From positions 186,001 through 250,000 of the forward strand of contig JAJDEB010000002.1 of NCBI GenBank assembly GCA_029260015.1: a DNA stretch of 64,000 nt, given 5' to 3'. The notes below the pieces were generated by a model, which did not search any database, was not told the DNA's origin, and was given only the letters and a program-made list of their open reading frames with translations. Shown piece by piece: positions 35,506 to 43,666 of the stretch (position 1 is its first letter; each line of letters starts with the position of its first letter). The stretch is from Phycisphaerae bacterium. Its GTDB lineage: Bacteria; Planctomycetota; Phycisphaerae; UBA1845. Position numbers and translations under genes: made by a program.

Positions 35506-36060
35506 TCACGCCTCAGGGCGCTGCAAACCGCAATTCCAGCAGACCTCGAACGATTCGGGGTTTCTCTCATGGCAACTCGAACAAGCCCAATCCGGGACAG
35601 AATCGGGCTTGGCGGGCTTTTCGCCGGTCTTGAACTCGCGCTGACCAAATGCGGCGTCGAGCAATTGAACGGCTTCGTGATAAAACTTGAACGGAACCAT
35701 GATGTGGGGAAGGCTCTGGCGGCGGGTAAACATGCCCAGGATCGGGTCGAAGCTGCCGGTTGTGATCAGGTTGGAGACTTCGTTTTGGTCGAGGACCATC
35801 GCCGCCGCCCAAACGAGGGATTGGTCGGCACCTGCGAATACGGTGATGGGTTCGTAGGATAGCTCGATGCCGCACTCCGGGCAGTATTCGGCTGCGATAC
35901 CGGTGAGGCTATATTTGCATTTGGGGCAGCGCAATTCTTCCTGCCCTTGGGGTACATCAGCATTCTTAATTTTGGGATCGCGATCAGGAAACACGGACAT
36001 TTCGGGGTGGCCCGGAAGTTCGCGAAGTTCGATCCAGCGGCTTGGTAGTGCATCATCCAT
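35506..36060 (-). CDS. Double zinc-finger protein (CPECG ribbon, DUF2007-like, RanBP2-type finger)
   Basis: 184 residues. Order of parts: the lineage-type ribbon LRCPKCKYSLTG ... YCPECGIEL (about 43-67), a middle region (about 70-140) resembling DUF2007 'signal transducing' domains (ITVFAGADQSLVWAAAMVLDQNEV), and a C-terminal RanBP2-like finger WACSSCHERNPESFEVCWNCG (about 158-178). No signal peptide. The RanBP2-type W-x-C-x2-C-x3-N pattern is well kept. It may bind RNA or protein; function unknown. It lies upstream of and in line with the MarR gene, 115 bp apart. Confidence 0.72.
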   Translation of the reverse strand: MDDALPSRWIELRELPGHPEMSVFPDRDPKIKNADVPQGQEELRCPKCKYSLTGIAAEYCPECGIELSYEPITVFAGADQSLVWAAAMVLDQNEVSNLITTGSFDPILGMFTRRQSLPHIMVPFKFYHEAVQLLDAAFGQREFKTGEKPAKPDSVPDWACSSCHERNPESFEVCWNCGLQRPEA

Positions 36061-36251
36061 TTATTGATGATAGCAGGACCGGGGGCGTTGGTGCTAGCTG
36101 GCAACGGGTTGAGGGTGAGCAGGAAATCGGCGGACTGTCGCTGGGAGCCAAAAGCGATTAGGTTTTTCGATTGGGATTTTAAAGGGCGGGCATCGCGCGC
36201 TCGCATAACGTTGACAGCGGACCGTAACGACTAGGCGGAAAGTGCTCTCGC

Positions 36252-37862
36252 ATGGAAATACTCTCATCATTAATCGATCCATCGTCGCCGGAATTCGCCG
36301 AAAACAAATCGGACTTGGAAGCCAAGGTATCGGATCTAAAAGCGCGTCTGGCGATGATCAAGCTGGGCGGCGGCGAGAAGTTGGTCGCGCGGCACCGCAG
36401 TCGCGGCAAGCTGTTTGTACGTGATCGGATCGACTTGCTGACCGATTCGGATACACCGTTTCTGGAATTCAGTTCGCTCGCGGCCCATGGACTTTACGAC
36501 GACGGCGCGCCGGCAGCCGGCATCGTGACAGGGATCGGATGTATTGAAGGTCGCGAGTGCGTGATTGTTGCGAACGATGCGACGGTCAAGGGTGGAACGT
36601 ATTTTCCAACGACCGTCAAGAAGCATTTGCGGGCGCAGGAAATTGCCCGCGAAAATCATTTGCCCTGTGTATACTTGGTTGACTCGGGCGGTGCATTCTT
36701 GCCGCTGCAAGCCGAGGTCTTCCCAGACAAGGAGCATTTCGGGCGGATTTTTTTCAATCAGGCCCAGATGTCGGCGGAAGGGATTCCGCAGGTAGCGGTC
36801 GTGATGGGATCGTGTACGGCTGGCGGTGCGTATGTGCCGGCCATGAGCGATGAAGCCGTCATCGTGAAAGGGCAGGGGACGATTTTTCTGGGCGGCCCGC
36901 CGCTCGTCAAAGCTGCAACCGGCGAGGTCGTGTCAGCCGAGGAACTCGGCGGGGCAGATGTGCATTGCCGGACTTCTGGTGTCGCCGATCATTTGGCTGT
37001 CAATGATGAAGACGCACTTGCGATCACGCGACGGATCGTAAGCCACTTGGGCCGGAGAAAAAAAACTGAATTACCGACCATTACCGTTGAAGAGCCGCGC
37101 CACGATCCCAGCGAAATCTACGGCATTATTCAAGAGAACATTCGCAAGCCGTATGACGTCCGCGAGATCATCGCGCGGATTGTCGATGGCAGCCGGTTTC
37201 AGGAATTCAAGGCACTATACGGATCAACGTTGGTCACGGGGTTCGCGCACATTTGGGGATTCCCTGTGGGCATCTTGGCGAACAACGGCGTGCTGTTTTC
37301 TGAAAGTGCGCAGAAAGCCGCACACTTCGTCGAGCTATGCAACCAGCGCCGTACGCCGCTCGTGTTCCTGCAGAACATCACCGGGTTCATGGTCGGTAAG
37401 CAATTCGAAGCCGGGGGGATCGCCAAAGATGGCGCGAAGATGGTGGCGGCTGTCTCGAATGCGAGCGTGCCGAAATTCACGGTGGTAATCGGTGGATCAT
37501 ATGGTGCGGGAAACTACGGCATGTGCGGGCGGGCGTATGGACCAAGACAGTTGTGGATGTGGCCCAATGCGCGGATCAGTGTCATGGGTGGCGAGCAAGC
37601 CGCGAATGTTTTGTTGACGGTCAAGCAGGATCAACTCGAAGCCAAAGGCGAGCCGTTGATGGATGCGAAGCAACAAGGCGCGTTTATGAAACCCATCCTC
37701 GAAAAGTACGAATCCGAAGGCAGCCCGTATTACAGTTCGGCGCGTTTGTGGGATGATGGGATTATTGATCCGGTAGACACGCGAATGGTCCTGGCGCTGG
37801 GCATTGCAGCCAGTCTTAATGGCCCTTGGCCCGAACCGAAGCAGAGCGTGTATCGGATGTAG
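36252..37862 (+). CDS. Acyl-CoA carboxylase carboxyltransferase subunit, methylcrotonoyl-CoA type
   Basis: 536 residues with the crotonase-fold N- and C-terminal carboxyltransferase domains. Seen: [28 protein letters not shown], the acyl-CoA oxyanion segment [43 protein letters not shown], and the biotin-side [19 protein letters not shown]. The length and the '[21 protein letters not shown]' start fit methylcrotonoyl-CoA carboxylase beta better than propionyl-CoA carboxylase. It carboxylates 3-methylcrotonyl-CoA in leucine degradation with a biotin-carrying alpha subunit, which is not in this window. The nearby enoyl-CoA hydratase gene supports that pathway. Confidence 0.88.
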   Translation: MEILSSLIDPSSPEFAENKSDLEAKVSDLKARLAMIKLGGGEKLVARHRSRGKLFVRDRIDLLTDSDTPFLEFSSLAAHGLYDDGAPAAGIVTGIGCIEGRECVIVANDATVKGGTYFPTTVKKHLRAQEIARENHLPCVYLVDSGGAFLPLQAEVFPDKEHFGRIFFNQAQMSAEGIPQVAVVMGSCTAGGAYVPAMSDEAVIVKGQGTIFLGGPPLVKAATGEVVSAEELGGADVHCRTSGVADHLAVNDEDALAITRRIVSHLGRRKKTELPTITVEEPRHDPSEIYGIIQENIRKPYDVREIIARIVDGSRFQEFKALYGSTLVTGFAHIWGFPVGILANNGVLFSESAQKAAHFVELCNQRRTPLVFLQNITGFMVGKQFEAGGIAKDGAKMVAAVSNASVPKFTVVIGGSYGAGNYGMCGRAYGPRQLWMWPNARISVMGGEQAANVLLTVKQDQLEAKGEPLMDAKQQGAFMKPILEKYESEGSPYYSSARLWDDGIIDPVDTRMVLALGIAASLNGPWPEPKQSVYRM

Positions 37863-37931
37863 GTTTGTCGGTGTTCCCAATGACGCCTCGATTCAGGAGA
37901 GTCGGGGTTTTCTTCAACTGGAGTCAAAAAC

Positions 37932-39953
37932 ATGAATCGATTGGGGGCTGTGGTCGTTTTTGGACTCGCGCTTATTACCGCGAGTCTGAGTTGTACGATG
38001 CCATCTGTCGAGTCGACAGGTGCGTGCTGCCAGGGCGATGGTACTTGCGAAGACACGACGGCAGCGAATTGCACGAGCAACGGAGTCTTTAACGAAGGCG
38101 AGAGTTGCGACGCGTTTCAATGCTCGTCATCGGATAGCGCGTGTTGTTTGGAAGACGGTTCCTGCCTTGACGTGACTTCCGCCGAATGCGACACAGCCAA
38201 CGGGACGTTTAACGATTCGTCGTCCTGCGATGATGTTCAGTGCCCCAAGTCCGGCGCATGCTGTCTTATTGACGGGACATGTGAAGATTCAAATTCGGAT
38301 GATTGTGAAGCGAAGAGCGGCACTTTTCAGGAGGGAGAAGTCTGCGAAGATGTGGACTGTCCTCAGCCGGGCCCGCAGGTTGGGGCATGTTGTCTTGACG
38401 ACGGTTCATGTCTGAATGCGGATAGCAACGGATGCGCGACGGTCAGCGGCGCGTTCGATGGGGGCGGAACCTGCGACGACGTTGACTGTCCTGAACCGGG
38501 CCCAGCCAACGGCTCGTGTTGCTTGGATAATGGATTGTGTGTTGACGATTCAAATTCCGAGGTGTGCGGTTCGGTTGATGGAACGTTTAACGAAATGCAG
38601 CTGTGTTTAGAGGTGGACTGCGAGCAGCCGATTGGGGCGTGCTGCTTGCTGGACGGATCCTGTATCGTTGTGGAAGCGGCAGACTGCTTTGCGATGGACG
38701 CAACTTTTAATCAGGGAGAAACCTGTGCTGAAGTTCAATGCGATGGGCCCAGTTTGCAGGAAGTTGAGGACATGGCTGAGGAGTTGGAGTCGATTGTCCG
38801 AGACGATTTGGAGTACTACATCCAGACGGTGAGCATCGTCGGGCGTGAATATTGGAATTTAAATGGCGACGATTCGGAGTACACTGAAGAATTGATGGGC
38901 AAAATAGGGCAGATGTTGGATGAAGACAGCGACCTCGTGACGCGCAGCTTCATCGCCCGCTATAAAGCCGTGCGCCATTGCCAGTCACTGATTACCGCGA
39001 CGATGAATGCGGACGCGGGCCTGACCACCGAGCAAGAAAACGGTTTGTACGGTTATGCTAAAACGTGGCAGGCGTATTCGTTGCTGCTCACAGCCAACCA
39101 ACAGTTTGCGACGGGGGTACTTCCGCCGTCAGAATTGGATGCTCAGAATAAATCGGCAGAGTTCCTAAGCTATTCAGATAGTCTGCAGCTTATCGCCGAT
39201 CTGCTGGATGAGGCGGCATCGAACCTGACCAATGGCGGGGCGAGTTTTATCTTCAATTTGGACAGTGGGTTCAGTGGATTTTCGACGCCGGCGACGTTTC
39301 GGCAGTTTAATCGGGCGCTCTCGGCGCGGGTGCGAATCTACCAGGGCGACAAGTCCGGATCCATTTCAGGAATCGCGGGGGCGTTCTTTAACATCAATGG
39401 TTCAATGGCCACCGGGCCGGGGTTTGGATTCGGGTCCAATCCCATGTACTACGAGCCGGACGTGGACCTGTTTACCGTTCACCCCGACTGGATCAGTGAT
39501 TTGGATGCGGGTGATCTTCGTTTCAATCCCAAGACGCGCAATTACGTCGCATCGGTTGATCTTGCTGTTCCGGTTGTTCATGACGGATTGTCAGGCAGTC
39601 GGCAAGTCCAGACGATTGCCACTCAGTCCGACCCGTTTCCGATTATCAGGAACGAAGAGTTGATTCTAATCTACGCGGAAGCGCAGATCGGGTCTGATGT
39701 GAATGAATCGTTGGCCGCAATCAACCGGGTTCGCAATGCCTCAGGGCTGGGTAACTACCTTGGCGCGACGGATGACGCCTCAATGCTTAATGAAGTTATT
39801 AAGCAGAGACGATTCTCACTCTTTGGTGAAGGGCATCGTTGGATCGACCTCCGGAGGACCGGGAAGATTGGTCAAGTTAATGTCGACCGTCCCGGTGATG
39901 TCGTCCACAACCAGTTTCCGAGGCCCGGGACTGAAGTTGTGAATGGCCTCTGA
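37932..39953 (+). CDS. Exported protein with six cysteine-rich repeats and a SusD/RagB-like domain
   Basis: 673 residues. A signal sequence of about 20 residues ends at a Cys (ASLSC), possibly a lipoprotein although the lipobox is weak. Residues ~30-262 hold six repeats of 35-40 residues, each with six cysteines in the order CC-x5-C-x7/8-C-x10/11-C-x4-C (for example GACCLIDGTCEDSNSDDC). From ~265 the chain is helical and resembles SusD/RagB: TWQAYSLLLTANQQFATG, and a C-terminal RNEELILIYAEAQIG ... INRVRNASGLG ... QRRFSLFGEGHRWIDLRRTGK. SusD proteins are glycan-binding partners of SusC-type TonB receptors in Bacteroidota; none is adjacent. GGAG precedes the ATG. Binding of a sugar or peptide outside the cell is inferred. 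Confidence 0.75.
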   Translation: MNRLGAVVVFGLALITASLSCTMPSVESTGACCQGDGTCEDTTAANCTSNGVFNEGESCDAFQCSSSDSACCLEDGSCLDVTSAECDTANGTFNDSSSCDDVQCPKSGACCLIDGTCEDSNSDDCEAKSGTFQEGEVCEDVDCPQPGPQVGACCLDDGSCLNADSNGCATVSGAFDGGGTCDDVDCPEPGPANGSCCLDNGLCVDDSNSEVCGSVDGTFNEMQLCLEVDCEQPIGACCLLDGSCIVVEAADCFAMDATFNQGETCAEVQCDGPSLQEVEDMAEELESIVRDDLEYYIQTVSIVGREYWNLNGDDSEYTEELMGKIGQMLDEDSDLVTRSFIARYKAVRHCQSLITATMNADAGLTTEQENGLYGYAKTWQAYSLLLTANQQFATGVLPPSELDAQNKSAEFLSYSDSLQLIADLLDEAASNLTNGGASFIFNLDSGFSGFSTPATFRQFNRALSARVRIYQGDKSGSISGIAGAFFNINGSMATGPGFGFGSNPMYYEPDVDLFTVHPDWISDLDAGDLRFNPKTRNYVASVDLAVPVVHDGLSGSRQVQTIATQSDPFPIIRNEELILIYAEAQIGSDVNESLAAINRVRNASGLGNYLGATDDASMLNEVIKQRRFSLFGEGHRWIDLRRTGKIGQVNVDRPGDVVHNQFPRPGTEVVNGL

Positions 39954-39971
39954 GTGAAAACTTCGTGCTGT

Positions 39972-40036
39972 GTAGGGTGGGCCGTGCCCACCTTTGTTCT
40001 TTGCGCAAATGACGCGGTGGGCACGGACCACCCTAC
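39972..40036. repeat. REP-like doublet, GGTGGGC stem variant
   Basis: Arms 39972-39992 and 40016-40036, 21 bp each, inverted, with one mismatch. Each has GTAG followed by a GGTGGGC ... GCCCACC-type hairpin. A perfect copy is at 61619-61683. Confidence 0.85.
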
Positions 40037-40075
40037 TGAGCACAATGCGCCGAAATTTGGCACTCGAAGATTCGC

Positions 40076-40858
40076 ATGAGCACATTTGTCGAACAACTGA
40101 TTTCGGACCATGTCGGGCATGTGCAATTGCGCCGTCCGGATCTACACAACGCGTTTAACGAAAAGGTCATCAAGCAGTTGACCGATGCGTATCGCGAGCT
40201 TGATGGGCGCGATGACGTGCGGGCGATTGTGCTATCGGGCGAGGGCAAATCATTCTGTGCCGGTGCCGATTTGAACTGGATGCAGAAGATGGTGGACTAT
40301 ACGCATGAAGAAAACGTAGCCGATGCCGGGCAGTTGGCTTCGATGCTCAACGTGATTCGCTGCTGCTCCAAGCCGACAATCGCCCGCGTGCATGGGTCGG
40401 TGTTTGGTGGCGGGGTTGGATTGGTCGCCGCGTGTGATGTGTCGGTGGCGCTCGATCGAGCCGTGTTTTGTTTGAGCGAGGTAAAGCTCGGGATTGCGCC
40501 GGCGATCATCATGCCATTCTTGACGGAGAAGATGTTGCCGGCTGCGGTGCAGCGTTATGCTCTGACGGCTGAACGGTTCGATGGGGACGAGGCGAAGCGC
40601 GTCGGGTTGGTGGCTGAGACGGTTGGAACGGTTGACGAATTGGATGCCGAGGTTGGCCGGATTGTTGAGGCGATCAAAGAGACGGGGCCGTGCGCGGTGG
40701 CGGCATGTAAGGGGCTTGTTCGCGAGGTGCGCGGTGGTGACTTTGACGCAGCGCTAAAGGCGATGACGCATCGTATTGCTGAGCTCCGGGCTTCGGATGA
40801 AGGGCAGGAGGGGTTGAAGGCTTTTTTGGAGAAGCGGAATCCCGGTTGGCGCGGTTGA
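40076..40858 (+). CDS. Enoyl-CoA hydratase/isomerase, probable methylglutaconyl-CoA hydratase
   Basis: 260 residues with the crotonase fold: VRAIVLSGEGKSFCAGADLNWM (oxyanion-hole and CoA-binding segment), RVHGSVFGGGVGLVAACDVSVA, and FCLSEVKLGIAPAIIMPF. The Glu of 'LSEVKLGI' is a catalytic candidate. Hydration of methylglutaconyl-CoA would follow the carboxylase step of leucine breakdown, encoded at 36252-37862; 'GADLNWM' is typical for that subgroup. The two genes are separated by the SusD-like gene and a REP doublet. Other acyl-CoA substrates are possible. Confidence 0.88.
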   Translation: MSTFVEQLISDHVGHVQLRRPDLHNAFNEKVIKQLTDAYRELDGRDDVRAIVLSGEGKSFCAGADLNWMQKMVDYTHEENVADAGQLASMLNVIRCCSKPTIARVHGSVFGGGVGLVAACDVSVALDRAVFCLSEVKLGIAPAIIMPFLTEKMLPAAVQRYALTAERFDGDEAKRVGLVAETVGTVDELDAEVGRIVEAIKETGPCAVAACKGLVREVRGGDFDAALKAMTHRIAELRASDEGQEGLKAFLEKRNPGWRG

Positions 40859-40889
40859 GTTGATCCACTGCTTTGCGATGTATGTCAGT

Positions 40890-40916
40890 CCCCCACCCTG
40901 AAGGGCGGGGCACCCG
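40890..40916. repeat. CCCCCACC hairpin repeat
   Basis: Stem CCCCACCCT/AGGGCGGGG (one mismatch) with a GA loop, followed by CACCC. A related hairpin lies at 42063-42090. It sits between convergent genes and may also help terminate transcription, though no T tract follows. Confidence 0.5.
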
Positions 40917-40946
40917 ATTCAATACACCATTTCTCAATTTTGATTC

Positions 40947-41903
40947 TTAGGGCGTCAGGAATGCGTCGGTGGCGCTTTGCTGCGCTTCGGTGCCTTGGTA
41001 TTCGTCGATGTCGTTGGCCGTCCAGATGTTGTCGTCGTTTTGGTCGAGGATTGGCGTTTTGATGAAGCGGGTTGAACCGTCATTGAAGAGGATGTTTTGA
41101 CCCTTACCGCCATGCGTGTGTGAGTTTGGTGTCAGCGTGCCGTTGGCACCGCGGCGGAACCGGCCTTCTTGAAAGAGTGGGTTGGCGTCGGCAGCGAGCG
41201 GGACATTGATGCGGATGCTGATTTTCGGGACAGGTCCGTTGGCATTGGGGACCGCCCAAAATGGTAGATCGGTGCGGCGAAGGAACGCTTCGATGTTTTT
41301 CATCGTGGCTTTTTCGTCGATGGTGCCGTCAGCCGCTGGGCAAATCAAATGTTTGGGAAGGACCAAGCGATGCCGAACCGCCGGAAGGAGGTGACGGCGA
41401 TTCGGATCGCTTAGCCAATTGCTGTTGGGTGATGGGCCGACGTTTGGCAGGCTTCCGTCGTTCTCTTCGGCGTACATGAGGATGCCTTCGCCGAAACCGG
41501 CCATGTTTACTTTGCATGCAGTTTGTAATTGGTTGCTTCTGACATTCCGCACGCCTGGAATCGCGAGGCTCACCATGAGAGCGATGACTGCAGCGGCGGC
41601 GATAAGTTCGGTGAGTCGGAAGCGCCCCGGCCTGCCAGCCGACTGCGCGTCGGTCGGGCTCATCGATGCTGATGCGGCGACGAATTCGAGCGGGGTCGTG
41701 GTGGCGGCTTGGATGAGGATGTTGTCTACCAGGGTTGTCGGTGGCGCAGGGGCGGTCCAGGCGTCGAGCGGCGCGAGGGTGCGCCGGGCGGCATCGACCT
41801 TCTTCGCCAATTCTGCGTCGGTCGAAAGGGTGGCTTCAAAGGACGCCACCTCGGAATCGGAAAGCGTCCCGAGGATGTATGGGATGATGTTGTCCTCAAT
41901 CAT
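40947..41903 (-). CDS. Anti-sigma-like / pseudopilin-like membrane protein
   Basis: 318 residues. Residues 1-50 (MIEDNIIPYILGTLSDSEVASFEATLSTDAELAKKV) match the short cytoplasmic anti-sigma domain pattern without the HxxxCxxC zinc site. Residues ~93-118 resemble a type IV prepilin start, G-R-F-R-L-T-E-L plus a hydrophobic helix, with the +5 Glu at 99. The external part has features of planctomycete DUF1559-type proteins: KVNMAGFGEGILMYAEENDG, LICPAADGT, and HGGKGQNILFNDGSTRF, a near H-x9-DG motif with one extra residue. It is encoded 218 bp after the ECF sigma gene on the same strand, so it probably restrains that sigma factor. Confidence 0.68.
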   Translation of the reverse strand: MIEDNIIPYILGTLSDSEVASFEATLSTDAELAKKVDAARRTLAPLDAWTAPAPPTTLVDNILIQAATTTPLEFVAASASMSPTDAQSAGRPGRFRLTELIAAAAVIALMVSLAIPGVRNVRSNQLQTACKVNMAGFGEGILMYAEENDGSLPNVGPSPNSNWLSDPNRRHLLPAVRHRLVLPKHLICPAADGTIDEKATMKNIEAFLRRTDLPFWAVPNANGPVPKISIRINVPLAADANPLFQEGRFRRGANGTLTPNSHTHGGKGQNILFNDGSTRFIKTPILDQNDDNIWTANDIDEYQGTEAQQSATDAFLTP

Positions 41904-42062
41904 GTTTGGCCTTGACCCTCAATGATTATTCAATCGAACAGACCTTGACACACGTTGTACATACGGGCTTGGCTGCGTGGTGGTTCGGGTTTGCGAATTT
42001 TTCTTTTCTGGTTTCATTTTAGCTTTATTTCAATGGGAGTTGCTCGCTTGCCCTCATCGATT

Positions 42063-42090
42063 CCCCCACCATCGAAATGGTGGGCCACCC
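42063..42090. repeat. CCCCCACC hairpin repeat (second copy)
   Basis: Stem CCCACCAT (42065-42072) / ATGGTGGG (42077-42084) with a CGAA loop, followed by CCACCC. It lies in the gap between the sigma and anti-sigma genes. The other 190 bp of this gap show no gene. Confidence 0.5.
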
Positions 42091-42121
42091 TGTCGGATCG
42101 GGTTTTTACCGGAGCTTTGGG

Positions 42122-42727
42122 TTAGCCAGGGTCGTCTTGTGATGGGCCTGCCCTTTGGCGATAGAGCGTTCCGAACTGGGCGACGGCTGCGTGGAGGCGG
42201 CTTTTGACCGTTCCCAGAGGGATGTCGAGCATTTCGGCGATGTCGCGGTATGGGAAGCGGTGGAAGTAGGCCAGTATCAGTATTTCGCTGAGGTGGGCGG
42301 GCATCTCTTCGACGACGCCTTGGACGAATTTCGCCTGTTCGGCGTCTTCGAGCTGGGCAGTGGGCGATGTGACTTCGTCGGCGAGCAGGTCTAGGAAGCG
42401 TTGACCGTCATCGTCATCACCACCGAGCTGAGCATCGAGCGGCACCTCGCGCTTTCGGGTTCGACTTCGCAAGTGGTCGCGGGCTTTGTTGGCAGCAATG
42501 GTGAAGAGCCACGGCTTAAAACGCCGATTGGTATCAAAACTTTGTCCTGCGAGATGCACCTGAATGAAAGTGTCCTGCACGACATCCTCAGCCGCAGACT
42601 TACGATTGGTGAAGCGGAAGACGAATTGGAATAGTTCGGTGGAATATCGTTCGACAAGCGTGCGAAAGGCGTGCGGGTCGCCCACAAGGTGTGACGCGAG
42701 AAGTTGTTCGTCGGTTGGCGCGTTCAC
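42122..42727 (-). CDS. ECF RNA polymerase sigma factor
   Basis: 201 residues with sigma region 2 (FRTLVERYSTELFQFVFRFTNRKSAAEDVVQDTFIQVHLA, core-binding and -10 reading) and region 4 (LSEILILAYFHRFPYRDIAEMLDIPLGTVKSRL, helix-turn-helix for -35). They are joined by an acidic linker (DAQLGGDDDDGQR). There is no region 1.1 or 3, as in ECF factors. It directs RNA polymerase to a stress or envelope regulon and is probably controlled by the following membrane protein gene. Its promoter targets cannot be read here. Confidence 0.93.
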   Translation of the reverse strand: MNAPTDEQLLASHLVGDPHAFRTLVERYSTELFQFVFRFTNRKSAAEDVVQDTFIQVHLAGQSFDTNRRFKPWLFTIAANKARDHLRSRTRKREVPLDAQLGGDDDDGQRFLDLLADEVTSPTAQLEDAEQAKFVQGVVEEMPAHLSEILILAYFHRFPYRDIAEMLDIPLGTVKSRLHAAVAQFGTLYRQRAGPSQDDPG

Positions 42728-42956
42728 CCTTGCGAGTTATCCTTTGGTTGCGTGTGTGTTTTGAACGACTTGTGAGTGCTGACGATTCGAACAAGTCATG
42801 TTGCGAAACATGCTGTGCCGATCACATGCTATGCCGATCAATCGACCAGAGCAAAATAAACCAGAATCAATAAATACGAACGGCCAACCCGCATTTCAAT
42901 CAGACAAGATTACACTGTTGAAAGCGCGCGCCGTCGAGCAAAATACCAAGCCCGCC

Positions 42957-43556
42957 ATGATCAAACTCAAACGCGTTTTCGAGCCATTTCATTACCATGT
43001 ATTCGCTGCAGTCCTTGGGGTATTCAGTATGGCTGCGGTCGTTGTGGGCAATGCAGCCAGCGCAGATGTTGGCTTGCCCGATCGACTTGAGCTTGGCGAA
43101 CCCAAAGTTGTGATCCTCAAATCGGCGCGAAAGCTGCACTTGTTTGACGGCTCCGATCTTATAAGAACGTATGACATTGCGCTGGGGTTCAATCCGGTGG
43201 GTCAAAAAATGATCGAAGGCGACGGGCGCACACCGCTCGGTAAGTTTCGCATTTGTACGAAGAACCCTGATAGCGCGTACTCGCGATTTATGGGCATCGA
43301 TTATCCGGACCCACCAGCCGCTGTTCGTGCGCTGCATTCGGGATTAATCAGCCCGGGTGAGCATTCGGGAATATTGTCAGCCCACCGGGACCAGCGCTGC
43401 CCGATCTGGACGTCTGCACTCGGCGGTGGAATCGGCATCCACGGACACGGATCAAAAAGCGATTGGACGGCGGGCTGTGTCGCGATGGATGATCGAGATG
43501 TCGAAGAACTATTCGCGGTGCTGCGCCTCGGCGATCCGGTTGAGATACTTCCGTAG
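42957..43556 (+). CDS. L,D-transpeptidase (YkuD family)
   Basis: 199 residues. A membrane-spanning or signal segment (FAAVLGVFSMAAVVVGNAASA, about 16-36) is followed by a YkuD domain (about 48-199): KVVILKSARKLHLFDG, DGRTPLGKF, and the catalytic H162-G-H-G ... D-W-T-A-G-C174-V-A-M. His and Cys form the active centre for 3-3 cross-linking of peptidoglycan or attachment of proteins to it. The frame is open 53 codons upstream (to 42798); the Met at 42957 is chosen because the hydrophobic segment follows at normal distance, but no strong ribosome site decides it. Divergent from the sigma gene. Confidence 0.87.
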   Translation: MIKLKRVFEPFHYHVFAAVLGVFSMAAVVVGNAASADVGLPDRLELGEPKVVILKSARKLHLFDGSDLIRTYDIALGFNPVGQKMIEGDGRTPLGKFRICTKNPDSAYSRFMGIDYPDPPAAVRALHSGLISPGEHSGILSAHRDQRCPIWTSALGGGIGIHGHGSKSDWTAGCVAMDDRDVEELFAVLRLGDPVEILP

Positions 43557-43666
43557 TTGGCATGGCCAATCTGCGAGATCAGAAATTCCCTCCCCGAAAT
43601 ACCCTCGATAAAGACCGCTTCAAACGATGATGCACGGTTCGACTTGAATCCGGTATAGTGTTGCGC

